In this document: piece by piece, positions 1 to 7,341 of the stretch | Layout: each line of letters opens with the position of its first letter | How positions within the stretch are numbered: position 1 is the stretch's first letter | Assembly (NCBI GenBank): GCA_016717335.1 | Contig: JADKFS010000008.1 | Span: 310,001-374,000, forward strand | DNA from: Candidatus Ribeiella danica | GTDB lineage: Bacteria; Chloroflexota; Chloroflexia; Chloroflexales; Roseiflexaceae | Length of the DNA: 64,000 bases | Direction: 5' to 3' | Program-made: the position numbers and the translations under genes | The notes under the pieces: model-generated | What the model was told of the DNA's origin: nothing | What the model saw: the letters and a program-made list of their open reading frames with translations, nothing else | The model's database searches: none

Positions 1-26
1 GTCCCACCTCGACGACGGATGCCGCG

Positions 27-55
27 AACCCTGTCTTCATTCAGAAGACAGGGTT
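27..55. terminator. Perfect 12-bp hairpin
   Basis: Arms at 27-38 and 44-55 pair perfectly around a 5-nt loop. It lies downstream of the minus-strand response regulator, so it may end that transcript, but neither side has a clear U-run. The rest of 1-202 shows no supportable gene. Confidence 0.4.
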
Positions 56-202
56 TGCTTGTCGTAGGGCTGCCAGGCGCCTGGACACAGGAATGAGCCG
101 CAGCGCGGCGCGGCAGCGCCAACGCATGGCTGGCCAACAGGGATCGGGAAGCCTTGGCGGGGAGGCGTGTGAGAGCGCACATCCAAGCGGCGATCGCAGA
201 TC

Positions 203-616
203 CTACGCGGGATGCGAGTGAGCGGAGTCATTCGGCGGGGTGCTTGTCTCGGGGGTCGTCATATAGCGCGCCACGCAGTCGAGCAGCTGGTCGATGTCGA
301 ACGGCTTGGCTAGGTAGTCGACCGATCGGCTGCCGATGAACTGCTCGGCCGCGCGCGGGCTGGCGGTCATGAGCACGACCGGGATATTGTGAACGCCCTG
401 CTGCTGGAGGTGCTCGATCAGCATGACGCCCGTCATCTGAGGCATGTACATATCCATCAAGATCATCGCCGGCGGCTGCTGTACGATCGCCTCCAGCGCA
501 GTTGCGCCATTCGGAGCGGAGCGCACATGGTAGCCTTCATCCTGTAGGACGTCGACGACAAGATTGACAATGTCGATCTCGTCGTCAACGACAAGGATAT
601 CGCCTGGTCGCTGCAT
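203..616 (-). CDS. Stand-alone response regulator receiver protein
   Basis: A single CheY-like receiver domain of 137 aa with no output domain. Visible landmarks are the acidic pair D11-D12, the phosphoacceptor D55 in LMDMYMP, T84 in the LMTAS strand and K104 in the LAKPFD loop. It should accept a phosphoryl group from a sensor kinase and signal by protein-protein contact, but no kinase is present nearby. The ATG is preceded by a GAAGGGA ribosome binding site. The last 15 or so residues are a Ser/Thr/Pro-rich tail. The receiver call is firm; the partner and output are unknown. Confidence 0.9.
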   Translation of the reverse strand: MQRPGDILVVDDEIDIVNLVVDVLQDEGYHVRSAPNGATALEAIVQQPPAMILMDMYMPQMTGVMLIEHLQQQGVHNIPVVLMTASPRAAEQFIGSRSVDYLAKPFDIDQLLDCVARYMTTPETSTPPNDSAHSHPA

Positions 617-665
617 ATGGGTTCCCTTCTAGCGCCGGGTGGGCTTCTCGTGCTTCGCGCGAATC

Positions 666-674
666 ATTATAACA
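666..674 (-). promoter_or_regulatory. Extended -10 promoter of the response regulator
   Basis: On the minus strand TGTTATAAT forms an extended -10, about 50 bases upstream of the response-regulator start. No convincing -35 is visible, which fits an extended -10 promoter. Confidence 0.45.
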
Positions 675-723
675 TGTTCCCGCGCCACCGCAGATGGCGC
701 GTTCGCGGATCGTGCGGATGGCT

Positions 724-862
724 GCGCGTCCCCCGCGCCCCACTGGCGGGGGTGGCCACCCCCGCCGCGGCGTTGCTCCTGGACCCCAAAAAGATGTCCC
801 CTCGTCTGGAATGCTTGGTGTGCCTGCCCAGCTGAATCCAGGCGCGGCGAGATGCAACTCGC
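724..862 (+). repeat. Partial copy of dispersed GC-rich element (copy A)
   Basis: This copy has GGGGGTGGCCACCCCC, then CTGGACCCCAAAA, then a core reading ATGCTTGG...CAGCTGAATCCAGGCGCGG. The same order recurs at 22878-23190 (plus strand) and, inverted, at 60540-60880 and about 60985-61115. It fills most of the gap between the response regulator and the phosphatase gene. The small ORFs in it are not otherwise supported. Confidence 0.7.
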
Positions 863-908
863 CCTGGAAATGCTGCAAGAATCAAAGCTGCCGCCGACAC
901 GATCACGC

Positions 909-1685
909 TCAGGCGCGCTCGCGCGGGCGCACAACCGCGCGCAGCGCCTGCACGTGCGCCGGGGCGCCGATCAGCACCGGCTCATCGTGCGCGCGGCCGT
1001 CGAGCAGCCCGCGGGTGTCGAGCTGAGCGCCCGAGAGACCCAGCGCCACTCCGCCGGACGCCTGCAGGATGGCTATACCCGCCGCGACATCCCAGATTGC
1101 AAAGTGGTTGGCCAGCCCGCCGACCGCGCTGCCGCGGGCCACGTAGCAGAACGAGCCGACCGTCGCGCCGATGCTGCGGGTCTTGCCGACGAAGTCAATA
1201 TCGTAGCGCCGGTGGATGTTCGACGGGGTGGCGATCCAGTCGTCGCCATCCCACTCGTGCGGCGGCGCCACGTGGATCGGCTGGCCGTTCAGGAAGGCCG
1301 AGCCGCCCGGCAGCGACCAGTAGCAGTCGTCCAGCAGCGGCAGGTAGATCACGCCGAGATAGGGCTCGCCGCGGCGCAGCAGGCCGAGCGAGACGCCCCA
1401 GGTGGGCAGTCCGGCCAGAAACACCGCCGTGCCGTCGAGCGGGTCGAGCGCCCACAGAAACTCGTGGTCGAGCCCACGGCGGGTCTGCTCCTCCCCAATG
1501 ATCCCGTGATCGGGGTAGCGCTCGGTCAGGCGCGCGACCAGCGCCTGCTCGATCGCCACGTCGGCCTCGGTCACCCAGGTTCGGTCGGCCTTGCGCTGGC
1601 CGACTACGTTGCGAAACGAGCGCCGCGCGATCGCCCCGCCCTCGCGCGCCCAGCCGATCACCTCTTCGATATCGATATCGTCCAC
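909..1685 (-). CDS. Inositol monophosphatase family protein
   Basis: Mg-dependent phosphatase of the IMPase/FIG superfamily, 258 aa from the chosen start. It shows the family motifs in order: IIGEEQ, then WALDPLDGT (metal-binding DPxDGT) and near the C-terminus WDVAAGIAILQASGG. Substrates in the family include inositol-1-phosphate, histidinol phosphate and PAP, and the sequence does not discriminate among them. I prefer a GTG start at 1685 because GGAGG precedes it. A longer frame starts at 1823 but would overlap the divergent hydrolase by tens of bases. It is divergent from the metallo-hydrolase gene with about 80 bp between starts. Confidence 0.85.
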   Translation of the reverse strand: MDDIDIEEVIGWAREGGAIARRSFRNVVGQRKADRTWVTEADVAIEQALVARLTERYPDHGIIGEEQTRRGLDHEFLWALDPLDGTAVFLAGLPTWGVSLGLLRRGEPYLGVIYLPLLDDCYWSLPGGSAFLNGQPIHVAPPHEWDGDDWIATPSNIHRRYDIDFVGKTRSIGATVGSFCYVARGSAVGGLANHFAIWDVAAGIAILQASGGVALGLSGAQLDTRGLLDGRAHDEPVLIGAPAHVQALRAVVRPRERA

Positions 1686-1767
1686 ATTGCCTCCAGCAAG
1701 CGTGAAAGTAAGCCTGGTCGGTATGGTATCATATCTGTCTGGGTTCATGGGTATGAAGGAGTGCGCT

Positions 1768-2745
1768 GTGCGGGTCGCCGACCGAATCTTCCAGATACAG
1801 CTGCCGCTGCCGTTTCCGCTCAAGATCGTGAACTGCTACGCGCTACGCGACGACGACGGCTGGACGGTGGTCGACACCGGCATCCACTACCCGCCGGCCG
1901 AGGCGGCCTGGCGCGCGGCCTTCGACAGGATCGGCCTCGAGCCGACGGCAATCCGGCGGATCATCCTGACGCACGCACACCCCGATCACTACGGCATGGC
2001 CGGCTGGCTCGCGACAATGAGCGGGGCGCCGGTGCTGCTCGCGCCGGTCGAGCAAGTGTTTGCGCGGCGGGTCTGGCACGCGGGCGAGGCTAACGAGCGC
2101 GCCGTGATGGCCTACTTCGAGGCCAACGGCATGCCGACCGACCTTGCCGAAGAGGTGGCCGCCAGCCTGCGTGAGACGCGCCTGATGACGATGCCCTGGC
2201 CCACAGAGACGACGGCGCTCGAGCCGGGCACGCGCCTCACCATGGGCGGCCGCCGGTTCCAGGCGATCGCAACGCCCGGGCACAGCGATCAGCACCTGGT
2301 GTTCTACTGCGCCGAGGAGCGGCTGCTGCTCTGCGGCGACGCGGTGCTGATCAAGATCACGCCAAACGTCAGCCGCTGGCCCGACGGCCGGCCCGACCCG
2401 CTCGCGGACTTCCTGCGATCGCTGGACGCGATGGGGCGGCTCGAGGTGGACCTGGCGCTGCCGGGCCACGGCCCGCTGATCCACCACTTTGGCAGGCGGC
2501 TGGCCGAGCTGCGCGATCACCACCACGAGCGGCTGCACGCGATGGAGCAGGCCGCCGGGGACGGCGCGACGGCGTACGAGGTCTGCGCGGCGGTCTTCCC
2601 GACCAGCGCGCTCTCGCCGCACCAGCTGCGCTTTGCACTTGCCGAGACCCTGGCGCACCTGGAGTGCCTGGCCGGCGCCGGCCGGGTCGAGCGGATCGAG
2701 CAGCCGCAGCTGATGTACCGAAGAATTACGTCGTCGGAATGTTAG
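1768..2745 (+). CDS. Metallo-beta-lactamase-fold hydrolase
   Basis: MBL-fold zinc hydrolase of 325 aa, probably cytosolic. The metal motif THAHPDH places H69, H71, D73 and H74. Further family signatures are TPGHSDQH, LLCGDAV and LPGHGPLI. The C-terminal helical domain resembles the winged-helix tail of YflN/LACTB2-like members. The true substrate (thioester, lactone or nucleic acid) cannot be read from sequence. The GTG start at 1768 has GAAGGAG six bases upstream; upstream in-frame codons belong to the divergent gene region. Its last 50 bases are duplicated just downstream in a 75-bp tandem repeat. Confidence 0.85.
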   Translation: MRVADRIFQIQLPLPFPLKIVNCYALRDDDGWTVVDTGIHYPPAEAAWRAAFDRIGLEPTAIRRIILTHAHPDHYGMAGWLATMSGAPVLLAPVEQVFARRVWHAGEANERAVMAYFEANGMPTDLAEEVAASLRETRLMTMPWPTETTALEPGTRLTMGGRRFQAIATPGHSDQHLVFYCAEERLLLCGDAVLIKITPNVSRWPDGRPDPLADFLRSLDAMGRLEVDLALPGHGPLIHHFGRRLAELRDHHHERLHAMEQAAGDGATAYEVCAAVFPTSALSPHQLRFALAETLAHLECLAGAGRVERIEQPQLMYRRITSSEC

Positions 2746-2840
2746 CACGTCGGAACGTTCCAACAGCGGATCGAGCAGCCGCGGCTGATGTACCGAAGAA
2801 TTACGTCGTTGGAACGTTAGCACGTCGGAACGTTCGAACG
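2691..2840. repeat. 75-bp tandem duplication at the 3' end of the MBL gene
   Basis: 2691-2765 and 2766-2840 are near-identical copies. The copy spans the last codons of the MBL gene, including its stop, so the second copy repeats the gene end with a second TAG at 2818-2820. Each copy ends in palindromic CGGAACGTTC runs. Confidence 0.9.
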
Positions 2841-2857
2841 TTGGAACACACCACGCT

Positions 2858-3526
2858 ATGACATACAAAGCCATTCTGTTCGACCTGGACGACACGCTGT
2901 ACGATCTGCGATCGTACTGGCGCGGGCGGCTACACGAGGCGCTCAACAGCGTGCTGTCCAGCTACCCGCACTTCGACCGCGACCAGCTGGTGCGCCAGGC
3001 GATCGCCGAGAAAGTCTACATCGAGAAGCTGCCGACCTTTCTGCGCGCGCAGGGCGTGGACGACGAGGCGCTGATCGCTAGCGCGCAGGAGGAGTTCCGG
3101 CGCGAGTGGTTCGAGCGGCTGGAGCTATACGACGACGCCGTGCACACGCTGCAGGCGCTGCGCCCGCGCTACAAGCTCGGCCTGGTGACTAACGGGCCGA
3201 GCCGGACCCAGCGGCCGAAGATCGAGCAGTTCCGGCTGATCGACTACCTCGACCTGCTGATCGTCTCCGAGGAGGTCGGCGTCGCCAAGCCCGACCCGGC
3301 GATCTTCCAGATCGCGATGGAGCAACTGGGCGTCGCGCCGCACCAGACGCTGTTCGTCGGCGACTCGCTGGAGTTCGACCTGCGCGGCGCGACGGCGGCG
3401 GGGCTGCCGTTCGTGTGGATGAACCCGCGCCACGAGCAGCTGCCGCCCGAGCTGCCCGCGCCGCTCACGACGATCGAGCGGCTGCACGAGCTGCCCGCGC
3501 TGCTCGCCGCTAGCACGAATAGCTGA
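2858..3526 (+). CDS. HAD-superfamily hydrolase (subclass IA, YjjG-like)
   Basis: Haloacid-dehalogenase-like phosphatase of 222 aa. Motif I is FDLDDT (nucleophile D9, acid/base D11), motif II is LVTNG, the motif III lysine lies in KPDPAIF, and motif IV is VGDSLEFDLRGA. A helical cap between motifs I and II fits subclass IA, which includes YjjG-type nucleotidases and pyrophosphatases. No substrate can be assigned. There is no clear ribosome binding site before the ATG; the leader is the duplicated palindromic repeat described at 2691-2840. It may be cotranscribed with the upstream hydrolase. Confidence 0.85.
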   Translation: MTYKAILFDLDDTLYDLRSYWRGRLHEALNSVLSSYPHFDRDQLVRQAIAEKVYIEKLPTFLRAQGVDDEALIASAQEEFRREWFERLELYDDAVHTLQALRPRYKLGLVTNGPSRTQRPKIEQFRLIDYLDLLIVSEEVGVAKPDPAIFQIAMEQLGVAPHQTLFVGDSLEFDLRGATAAGLPFVWMNPRHEQLPPELPAPLTTIERLHELPALLAASTNS

Positions 3527-3645
3527 CTCTGCTAGAAATAAGGAGAATGCGGTGCGCCGCGAGGCATGTTATACTTCACGCACACGCTCGCACTCAGCAT
3601 TCTCGCCTTCGCGCCGGCCAGCATGATCGCGCGTGCGGTGGTGGC

Positions 3646-6510
3646 ATGCCGCATCTATCGTTTATTTCCCCGGCCGCGCTGGCGCTGCTGGCGCTGCTCC
3701 CGTTCCTCTGGGCGCTCACGCTCCTGGCGCCTCGCCGCATTGCGCCTTGGCGGCTCTGGCTCAGCCTGGCGCTGCGCAGCATCATCCTGCTCGCGCTGGT
3801 GTGTGGGCTGGCCGGCGCGCAGCTGGTGCGGCCCGTGCGCACGCTCACCACGGTCTTCTTGATCGACGCCTCGGACTCGGTCGCACCCGCACAGCGCGAG
3901 CGCGCCACCCGCTTTGTCGACGAGGCGCTCCAGACAACCCCGCCCGGCGACCGAGCGGCGGTGGTGGTGTTCGGCGAGAACGCGCTGGTCGAGCGCGCCC
4001 CCGCGAGCCTGGCGGCGCTCGGACGCCTGAGCTCGGTGCCGGTCACGACGCGCACAAACATTCAGGACGCGCTGCAGCTCGGGCTGGCGCTGCTGCCGGC
4101 CGACTCGCAGAAGCGGCTGGTGCTGCTCTCCGACGGCGGTGAGAACAGCGGCCGCGCGGCGGACGCGGCCCGGCTGGCGGCAGCGCGCGGCGTGCCGCTC
4201 GACGTGGTGGCGCTACCGAGCGAGCCCGGCGCTGATGTGCTGATCAGCGCGCTCGACGCGCCGGCGATCGCGCGCGAGGGGCAGGAGATCGCACTCGGCG
4301 TGGCGGTGCGCTCGACGATCGCCACCACCGGCCGGCTGCAGGTGTTCGTCGACGGGCAGCTCGCCAACGAGCAGGGCGTGACGCTGGCCCCCGGCAGCAC
4401 CGAGCTGGCGCTGCGCGTCCCGGCGGGCGCGGCCGGCTTCCAGCGGTTCGAGGTGCGGCTGGAGGCGCAGGGCGACAGCCAGCCGCAGAATAATCGCGCC
4501 GCCGCCTTCACCGAGGTCCAAGGGCCGCCGCGGATGCTGCTGGTCGCCTCTGACGCGGCGCGGGCTGCCAACCTGCAGGCGGCGCTCGAGTCGGCCGGCG
4601 TGCGGGTCGACCTGCGGGCGCCCGACCAGGCGCCGGCCGGCCTGGCGCAGCTGAGCGACTACGCCGCCGTGGTGCTGGTGGACACCCCGGCGCGCGAGGT
4701 GCCGCGCGCGCTGCTCGAGGCGCTGCCGGCCTACGTGCGCGAGCTGGGGCGCGGCTTCGCGATGATCGGCGGCGCGGAGTCGTTCGGCGCCGGGGGCTAC
4801 CGCCGCGTGGCGAGCGACCAGGCCGGCGCCAGCATCGAAGACGTCCTGCCAGTCAACCTCGACCCGCTCGACACAGCCAGCCAGCCCGACGTGGCGCTGG
4901 CGGTGGCGATCGACCGCAGCGGCAGCATGGGCGAGAGCGGCGGCGGGAGCCGGACCAAACTCGACCTGGCGAAGGAGGCGGTCTACCAGGCGAGCCTGGG
5001 GCTGAGCCAGCGCGACCAGATCGGGCTGGTGGTGTTCGACAGCGAGGCGGAGATCGTGCTGCCGCTCCAGAAGCTGCCGCCGTCGGTCGAGATCGAGCAG
5101 GCGCTCAGCCGCTTCAGCTCAAATGGCGGCACGGAGATCCGCCCAAGCATCGACGCGGCCGGCAAGATGCTGGCGGACGCGAACGCCAAGATCAAGCACA
5201 TCATTCTGCTGACGGACGGCCTGGCCCCGAACAACTACAGCGATCTGATCGACCAGCTGCGCGCCGAGGGCGTGACGATCTCGACCGTGGCGATCGGCGA
5301 CGACGCCGACCCGAACCTGGAGCAGATCGCCGCGCGCGGCGGCGGGCGCTACTACCAAGTCAGGCAGGTCGAAGACATCCCGCGGATCTTCCTGCAGGAG
5401 ACGGTCATCGTGGCGGGGCGCGACATTATCGAGGGCGCGTTCACGCCGGCGGTCGTGCTGCAGGCGCCGGTGGTGCGCGGCCTGGGCGGGCTGCCGCAGC
5501 TGTACGGCTACAACGGCACCGAGATCAAGGAGGCCGCGCGCGCCATCCTGGTCACGCCCGACGATAAGCCGGTGCTGGCGCAATGGCAGTACGGGCTGGG
5601 CCGCGCGGTCGCGTGGACCAGCGACCTCAAGGGGCAGTGGGCGCGCGACTGGATCGGCTGGGACCAGTTTCCACGCTTCATCGGCGGCTTTGCCGACATG
5701 CTGCTGCCGCCGCGCGCCCCAGGGACGCTGGAGCTGCGGGCCAGCACGTCGGGGCCGCAGGCATCGTTCGACCTGACCGCCCAGGACGAGCAGGGGCGCC
5801 CGATCAACGGCCTGGCGATCCAGGGCAGCCTGGTCGACCCGGCGAACAACAGCGCGCGGCTGACCTTCACGCAGATCGGCGTCGGGCGCTACCGCGCAGT
5901 CGGCACCGCCGACACGCCGGGGGTGTACCTGGCGCAGATCGCCGCCGCCGGGCCGGATGGGCAGCCGGCTGGCGCGGCGTCTACAGGGCTGGTCGTCAGC
6001 TACTCGCCCGAGTACGGCGACACGCGCGACAACCCGCAGCTGCTGCGCGACCTGGCGGCGATCAGCGGGGGGCGGGTCGACCCGCCAGCGGCGGCCGTGT
6101 TCGACGCGCCCGCGCAGGCGGTCGGCTCGGTCGCCGAGATCGGCCTGCCGCTGCTCTGGCTGGCGCTGCTGCTCTGGCCGATCGACATCGGGCTGCGGCG
6201 CGTGTACCTGCGGCTGGGCGACCTCGCCCCGGGCCTGGCGCGCCTGCGCAGGCGCAGGGCAGCTCCCGGCGCGCGCGAGGAGTCGCTGGCGCGGCTGAGC
6301 GCGGCCAAGCGGCGCGCAACGGCGAGAACCAAGAATCAAGAGCCGAGGGCCGCGTCGAGCGCGCGCTCTGCGGTTAGCAATCAGCCGCACCAGCCGGCCA
6401 ACCCTGACCAACCGGCAGCCGACAACGGACAGCGGGCAGCCGAAGACGGCGATCAGATCGCGCGGCTGCTGGCGGCCAAGCAGCGGGCCAAGAGGCGTCG
6501 GGGAGAGTAG
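3646..6510 (+). CDS. Large membrane protein with two VWA domains
   Basis: About 954 aa. An N-terminal BatA-like part has two membrane segments (roughly residues 5-25 and 35-58). A first VWA-like domain with DASDS follows, then an alpha/beta domain resembling the glutamine-amidotransferase-like module of such proteins. A second VWA domain has a complete MIDAS (DRSGSMGES, with LLTDGLAP later). The C-terminus has one membrane helix near LLWLALLLWPIDI and a basic cytosolic tail. The domain order matches chloroflexal and actinobacterial VWA proteins of unknown function. I start at the ATG at 3646, which opens directly on the hydrophobic N-terminus. The tail from about nt 6326 is low-complexity and repeat-like. 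Confidence 0.85.
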   Translation: MPHLSFISPAALALLALLPFLWALTLLAPRRIAPWRLWLSLALRSIILLALVCGLAGAQLVRPVRTLTTVFLIDASDSVAPAQRERATRFVDEALQTTPPGDRAAVVVFGENALVERAPASLAALGRLSSVPVTTRTNIQDALQLGLALLPADSQKRLVLLSDGGENSGRAADAARLAAARGVPLDVVALPSEPGADVLISALDAPAIAREGQEIALGVAVRSTIATTGRLQVFVDGQLANEQGVTLAPGSTELALRVPAGAAGFQRFEVRLEAQGDSQPQNNRAAAFTEVQGPPRMLLVASDAARAANLQAALESAGVRVDLRAPDQAPAGLAQLSDYAAVVLVDTPAREVPRALLEALPAYVRELGRGFAMIGGAESFGAGGYRRVASDQAGASIEDVLPVNLDPLDTASQPDVALAVAIDRSGSMGESGGGSRTKLDLAKEAVYQASLGLSQRDQIGLVVFDSEAEIVLPLQKLPPSVEIEQALSRFSSNGGTEIRPSIDAAGKMLADANAKIKHIILLTDGLAPNNYSDLIDQLRAEGVTISTVAIGDDADPNLEQIAARGGGRYYQVRQVEDIPRIFLQETVIVAGRDIIEGAFTPAVVLQAPVVRGLGGLPQLYGYNGTEIKEAARAILVTPDDKPVLAQWQYGLGRAVAWTSDLKGQWARDWIGWDQFPRFIGGFADMLLPPRAPGTLELRASTSGPQASFDLTAQDEQGRPINGLAIQGSLVDPANNSARLTFTQIGVGRYRAVGTADTPGVYLAQIAAAGPDGQPAGAASTGLVVSYSPEYGDTRDNPQLLRDLAAISGGRVDPPAAAVFDAPAQAVGSVAEIGLPLLWLALLLWPIDIGLRRVYLRLGDLAPGLARLRRRRAAPGAREESLARLSAAKRRATARTKNQEPRAASSARSAVSNQPHQPANPDQPAADNGQRAAEDGDQIARLLAAKQRAKRRRGE

Positions 6511-6519
6511 ACAGGATAC

Positions 6520-6655
6520 CCTCACCCCCCTGCCCCCCTCTCCCGCGCGTGGGAGAGGGGGGTTCTTGTCGGCGTGGTGGTGCGGTCGCTCCGCGACGGC
6601 ACCACCACGCCAGAGTCATTCCCCTCCCCTGGCAGGGGAGGGGGCAGGGGGTGGG
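6520..6655. repeat. GC-rich long-hairpin repeat element (copy 1)
   Basis: C-rich left border, central hairpin with arms 6571-6589 and 6593-6611 (18 of 19 pairs), then a G-rich right border. The same layout recurs at 15640-15770, 26908-27050 and in part at 56226-56500. Confidence 0.7.
6533..6567 (+). terminator. Terminator of the VWA gene
   Basis: Arms 6533-6544 and 6551-6562 form a 12-bp C-rich/G-rich stem followed by TTCTT. It is also the left part of the larger hairpin repeat that extends to about 6650. Confidence 0.6.
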
Positions 6656-6699
6656 ATCAAAAAGACTTTGCATGAACCCTGAAACACGCCTTTAGCCGC

Positions 6700-6727
6700 T
6701 TGACAAGCAGAAAAAACGATCTATAAT
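6700..6727 (+). promoter_or_regulatory. Strong sigma-70-type promoter
   Basis: TTGACA at 6700-6705, 16-bp spacer, TATAAT at 6722-6727. Both hexamers are consensus, unusually good for this GC-rich window. It drives the structured RNA at about 6734. A 9-bp inverted repeat with a 2-bp centre (6734-6753) sits at the expected start site and could be a repressor operator or the RNA's first hairpin. Confidence 0.85.
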
Positions 6728-6733
6728 ACTTCG

Positions 6734-7062
6734 CTGGTGAATGAATTCACCAGTTGTATCCGGGCTCTTCCGGCGCGCGGCTGACCGCTAGCTCTCTAGC
6801 AACTGGCCGTTGTGGTACCGCCAGGGGGGATGGCGAACGACGACGTTCTGTGCCATCCGGGGTGGCGGGTCTGGTCGAGCTTTCCCTGAGGGGTTATGGA
6901 CGGTAAGGCCAACTTACAGCACTGCGACCATTCGCGCTGTGCCTCGCTGAATCACCTGGCTGGTGGCTCGGCGCCTGCTGTCCTGCCCACACGTCGCTAG
7001 CGCGACGCCCGCACTCGCCGCACGCGCCCCCGCACCGCCCGGTGTGGGGGCTTCTTGTTGCC
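6734..7062 (+). ncRNA. Orphan structured RNA, about 330 nt
   Basis: This stretch lies between a consensus promoter and a terminator-like hairpin and has no supportable ORF. Visible elements are a 5' hairpin (6734-6753), a small stem GCTAG/CTAGC (6787-6800), and a three-tier stem: CCGCCA 6818-6823 with TGGCGG 6863-6868, GGATGGC 6828-6834 with GCCATCC 6852-6858, and GAACG 6835-6839 with CGTTC 6844-6848. The two outer tiers are separated by a GGGG/GGGG internal loop. Further hairpins follow, then a C-rich/G-rich 10-bp stem near 7034-7057 and CTTCTTGTT. I could not match it to tmRNA, RNase P, SRP, 6S or a known riboswitch. It could be a long leader of the downstream decarboxylase, but about 280 bp separate them. 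Confidence 0.55.
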
Positions 7063-7185
7063 CTCCAGTCTGGCACGGCGCGCCTGGTCGCCCTGACCGG
7101 AGCCGTCGTCCGGCGTGATATCGCGCCGGCAAGCCAGCGTGGAGGAACAAGCGATCGCAGACCCTTTTCCCATTAGCCAGAACCG

Positions 7186-7318
7186 GGCCGACCAAAGACG
7201 AAAGACCAACGACCAAAAGCGCGTCGCACAGTGCGGCGATCGCTCGATTTGCGCCGCCCGCCTTTCGTCCTTCCGCCGTAGCCCCTGGTCGTTCAGCGTT
7301 CAGCGTATAGCGTTTAGC
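7186..7318. repeat. Heptamer-array hairpin repeat before the decarboxylase gene
   Basis: Left arm of GACCAAAGACGAAAG-type units (about 7188-7220) and right arm of TTTCGTCCTTCCG and CGTTCAGCGTTCAGCG units (about 7262-7316). It belongs to the window-wide class of two-armed short tandem arrays. The gene's ribosome binding site follows immediately. Confidence 0.7.
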
Positions 7319-7341
7319 ACTATTCAAGGAGGCAACCTGAA

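Noticed and set aside
639..2093. Long plus-strand ORF over the phosphatase gene
   Set aside because: It is the shadow of a clear minus-strand IMPase and has no family features.
2826..2846. Possible SOS box in GAACGTTCGAACGTT
   Set aside because: The GAAC and GTTC half-sites are not separated by four bases; it is part of the tandem duplication.
5119..6525. Long minus-strand ORF opposite the VWA gene
   Set aside because: Arg/Gln-rich composition shadow; the plus strand carries a complete VWA MIDAS.
6734..6870. T-box riboswitch suggested by GTGGTACCGC at 6813-6822
   Set aside because: Only about 80 nt precede the motif, too short for a normal stem I, and the motif is part of the nested stem. 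No aminoacyl-tRNA synthetase gene follows.
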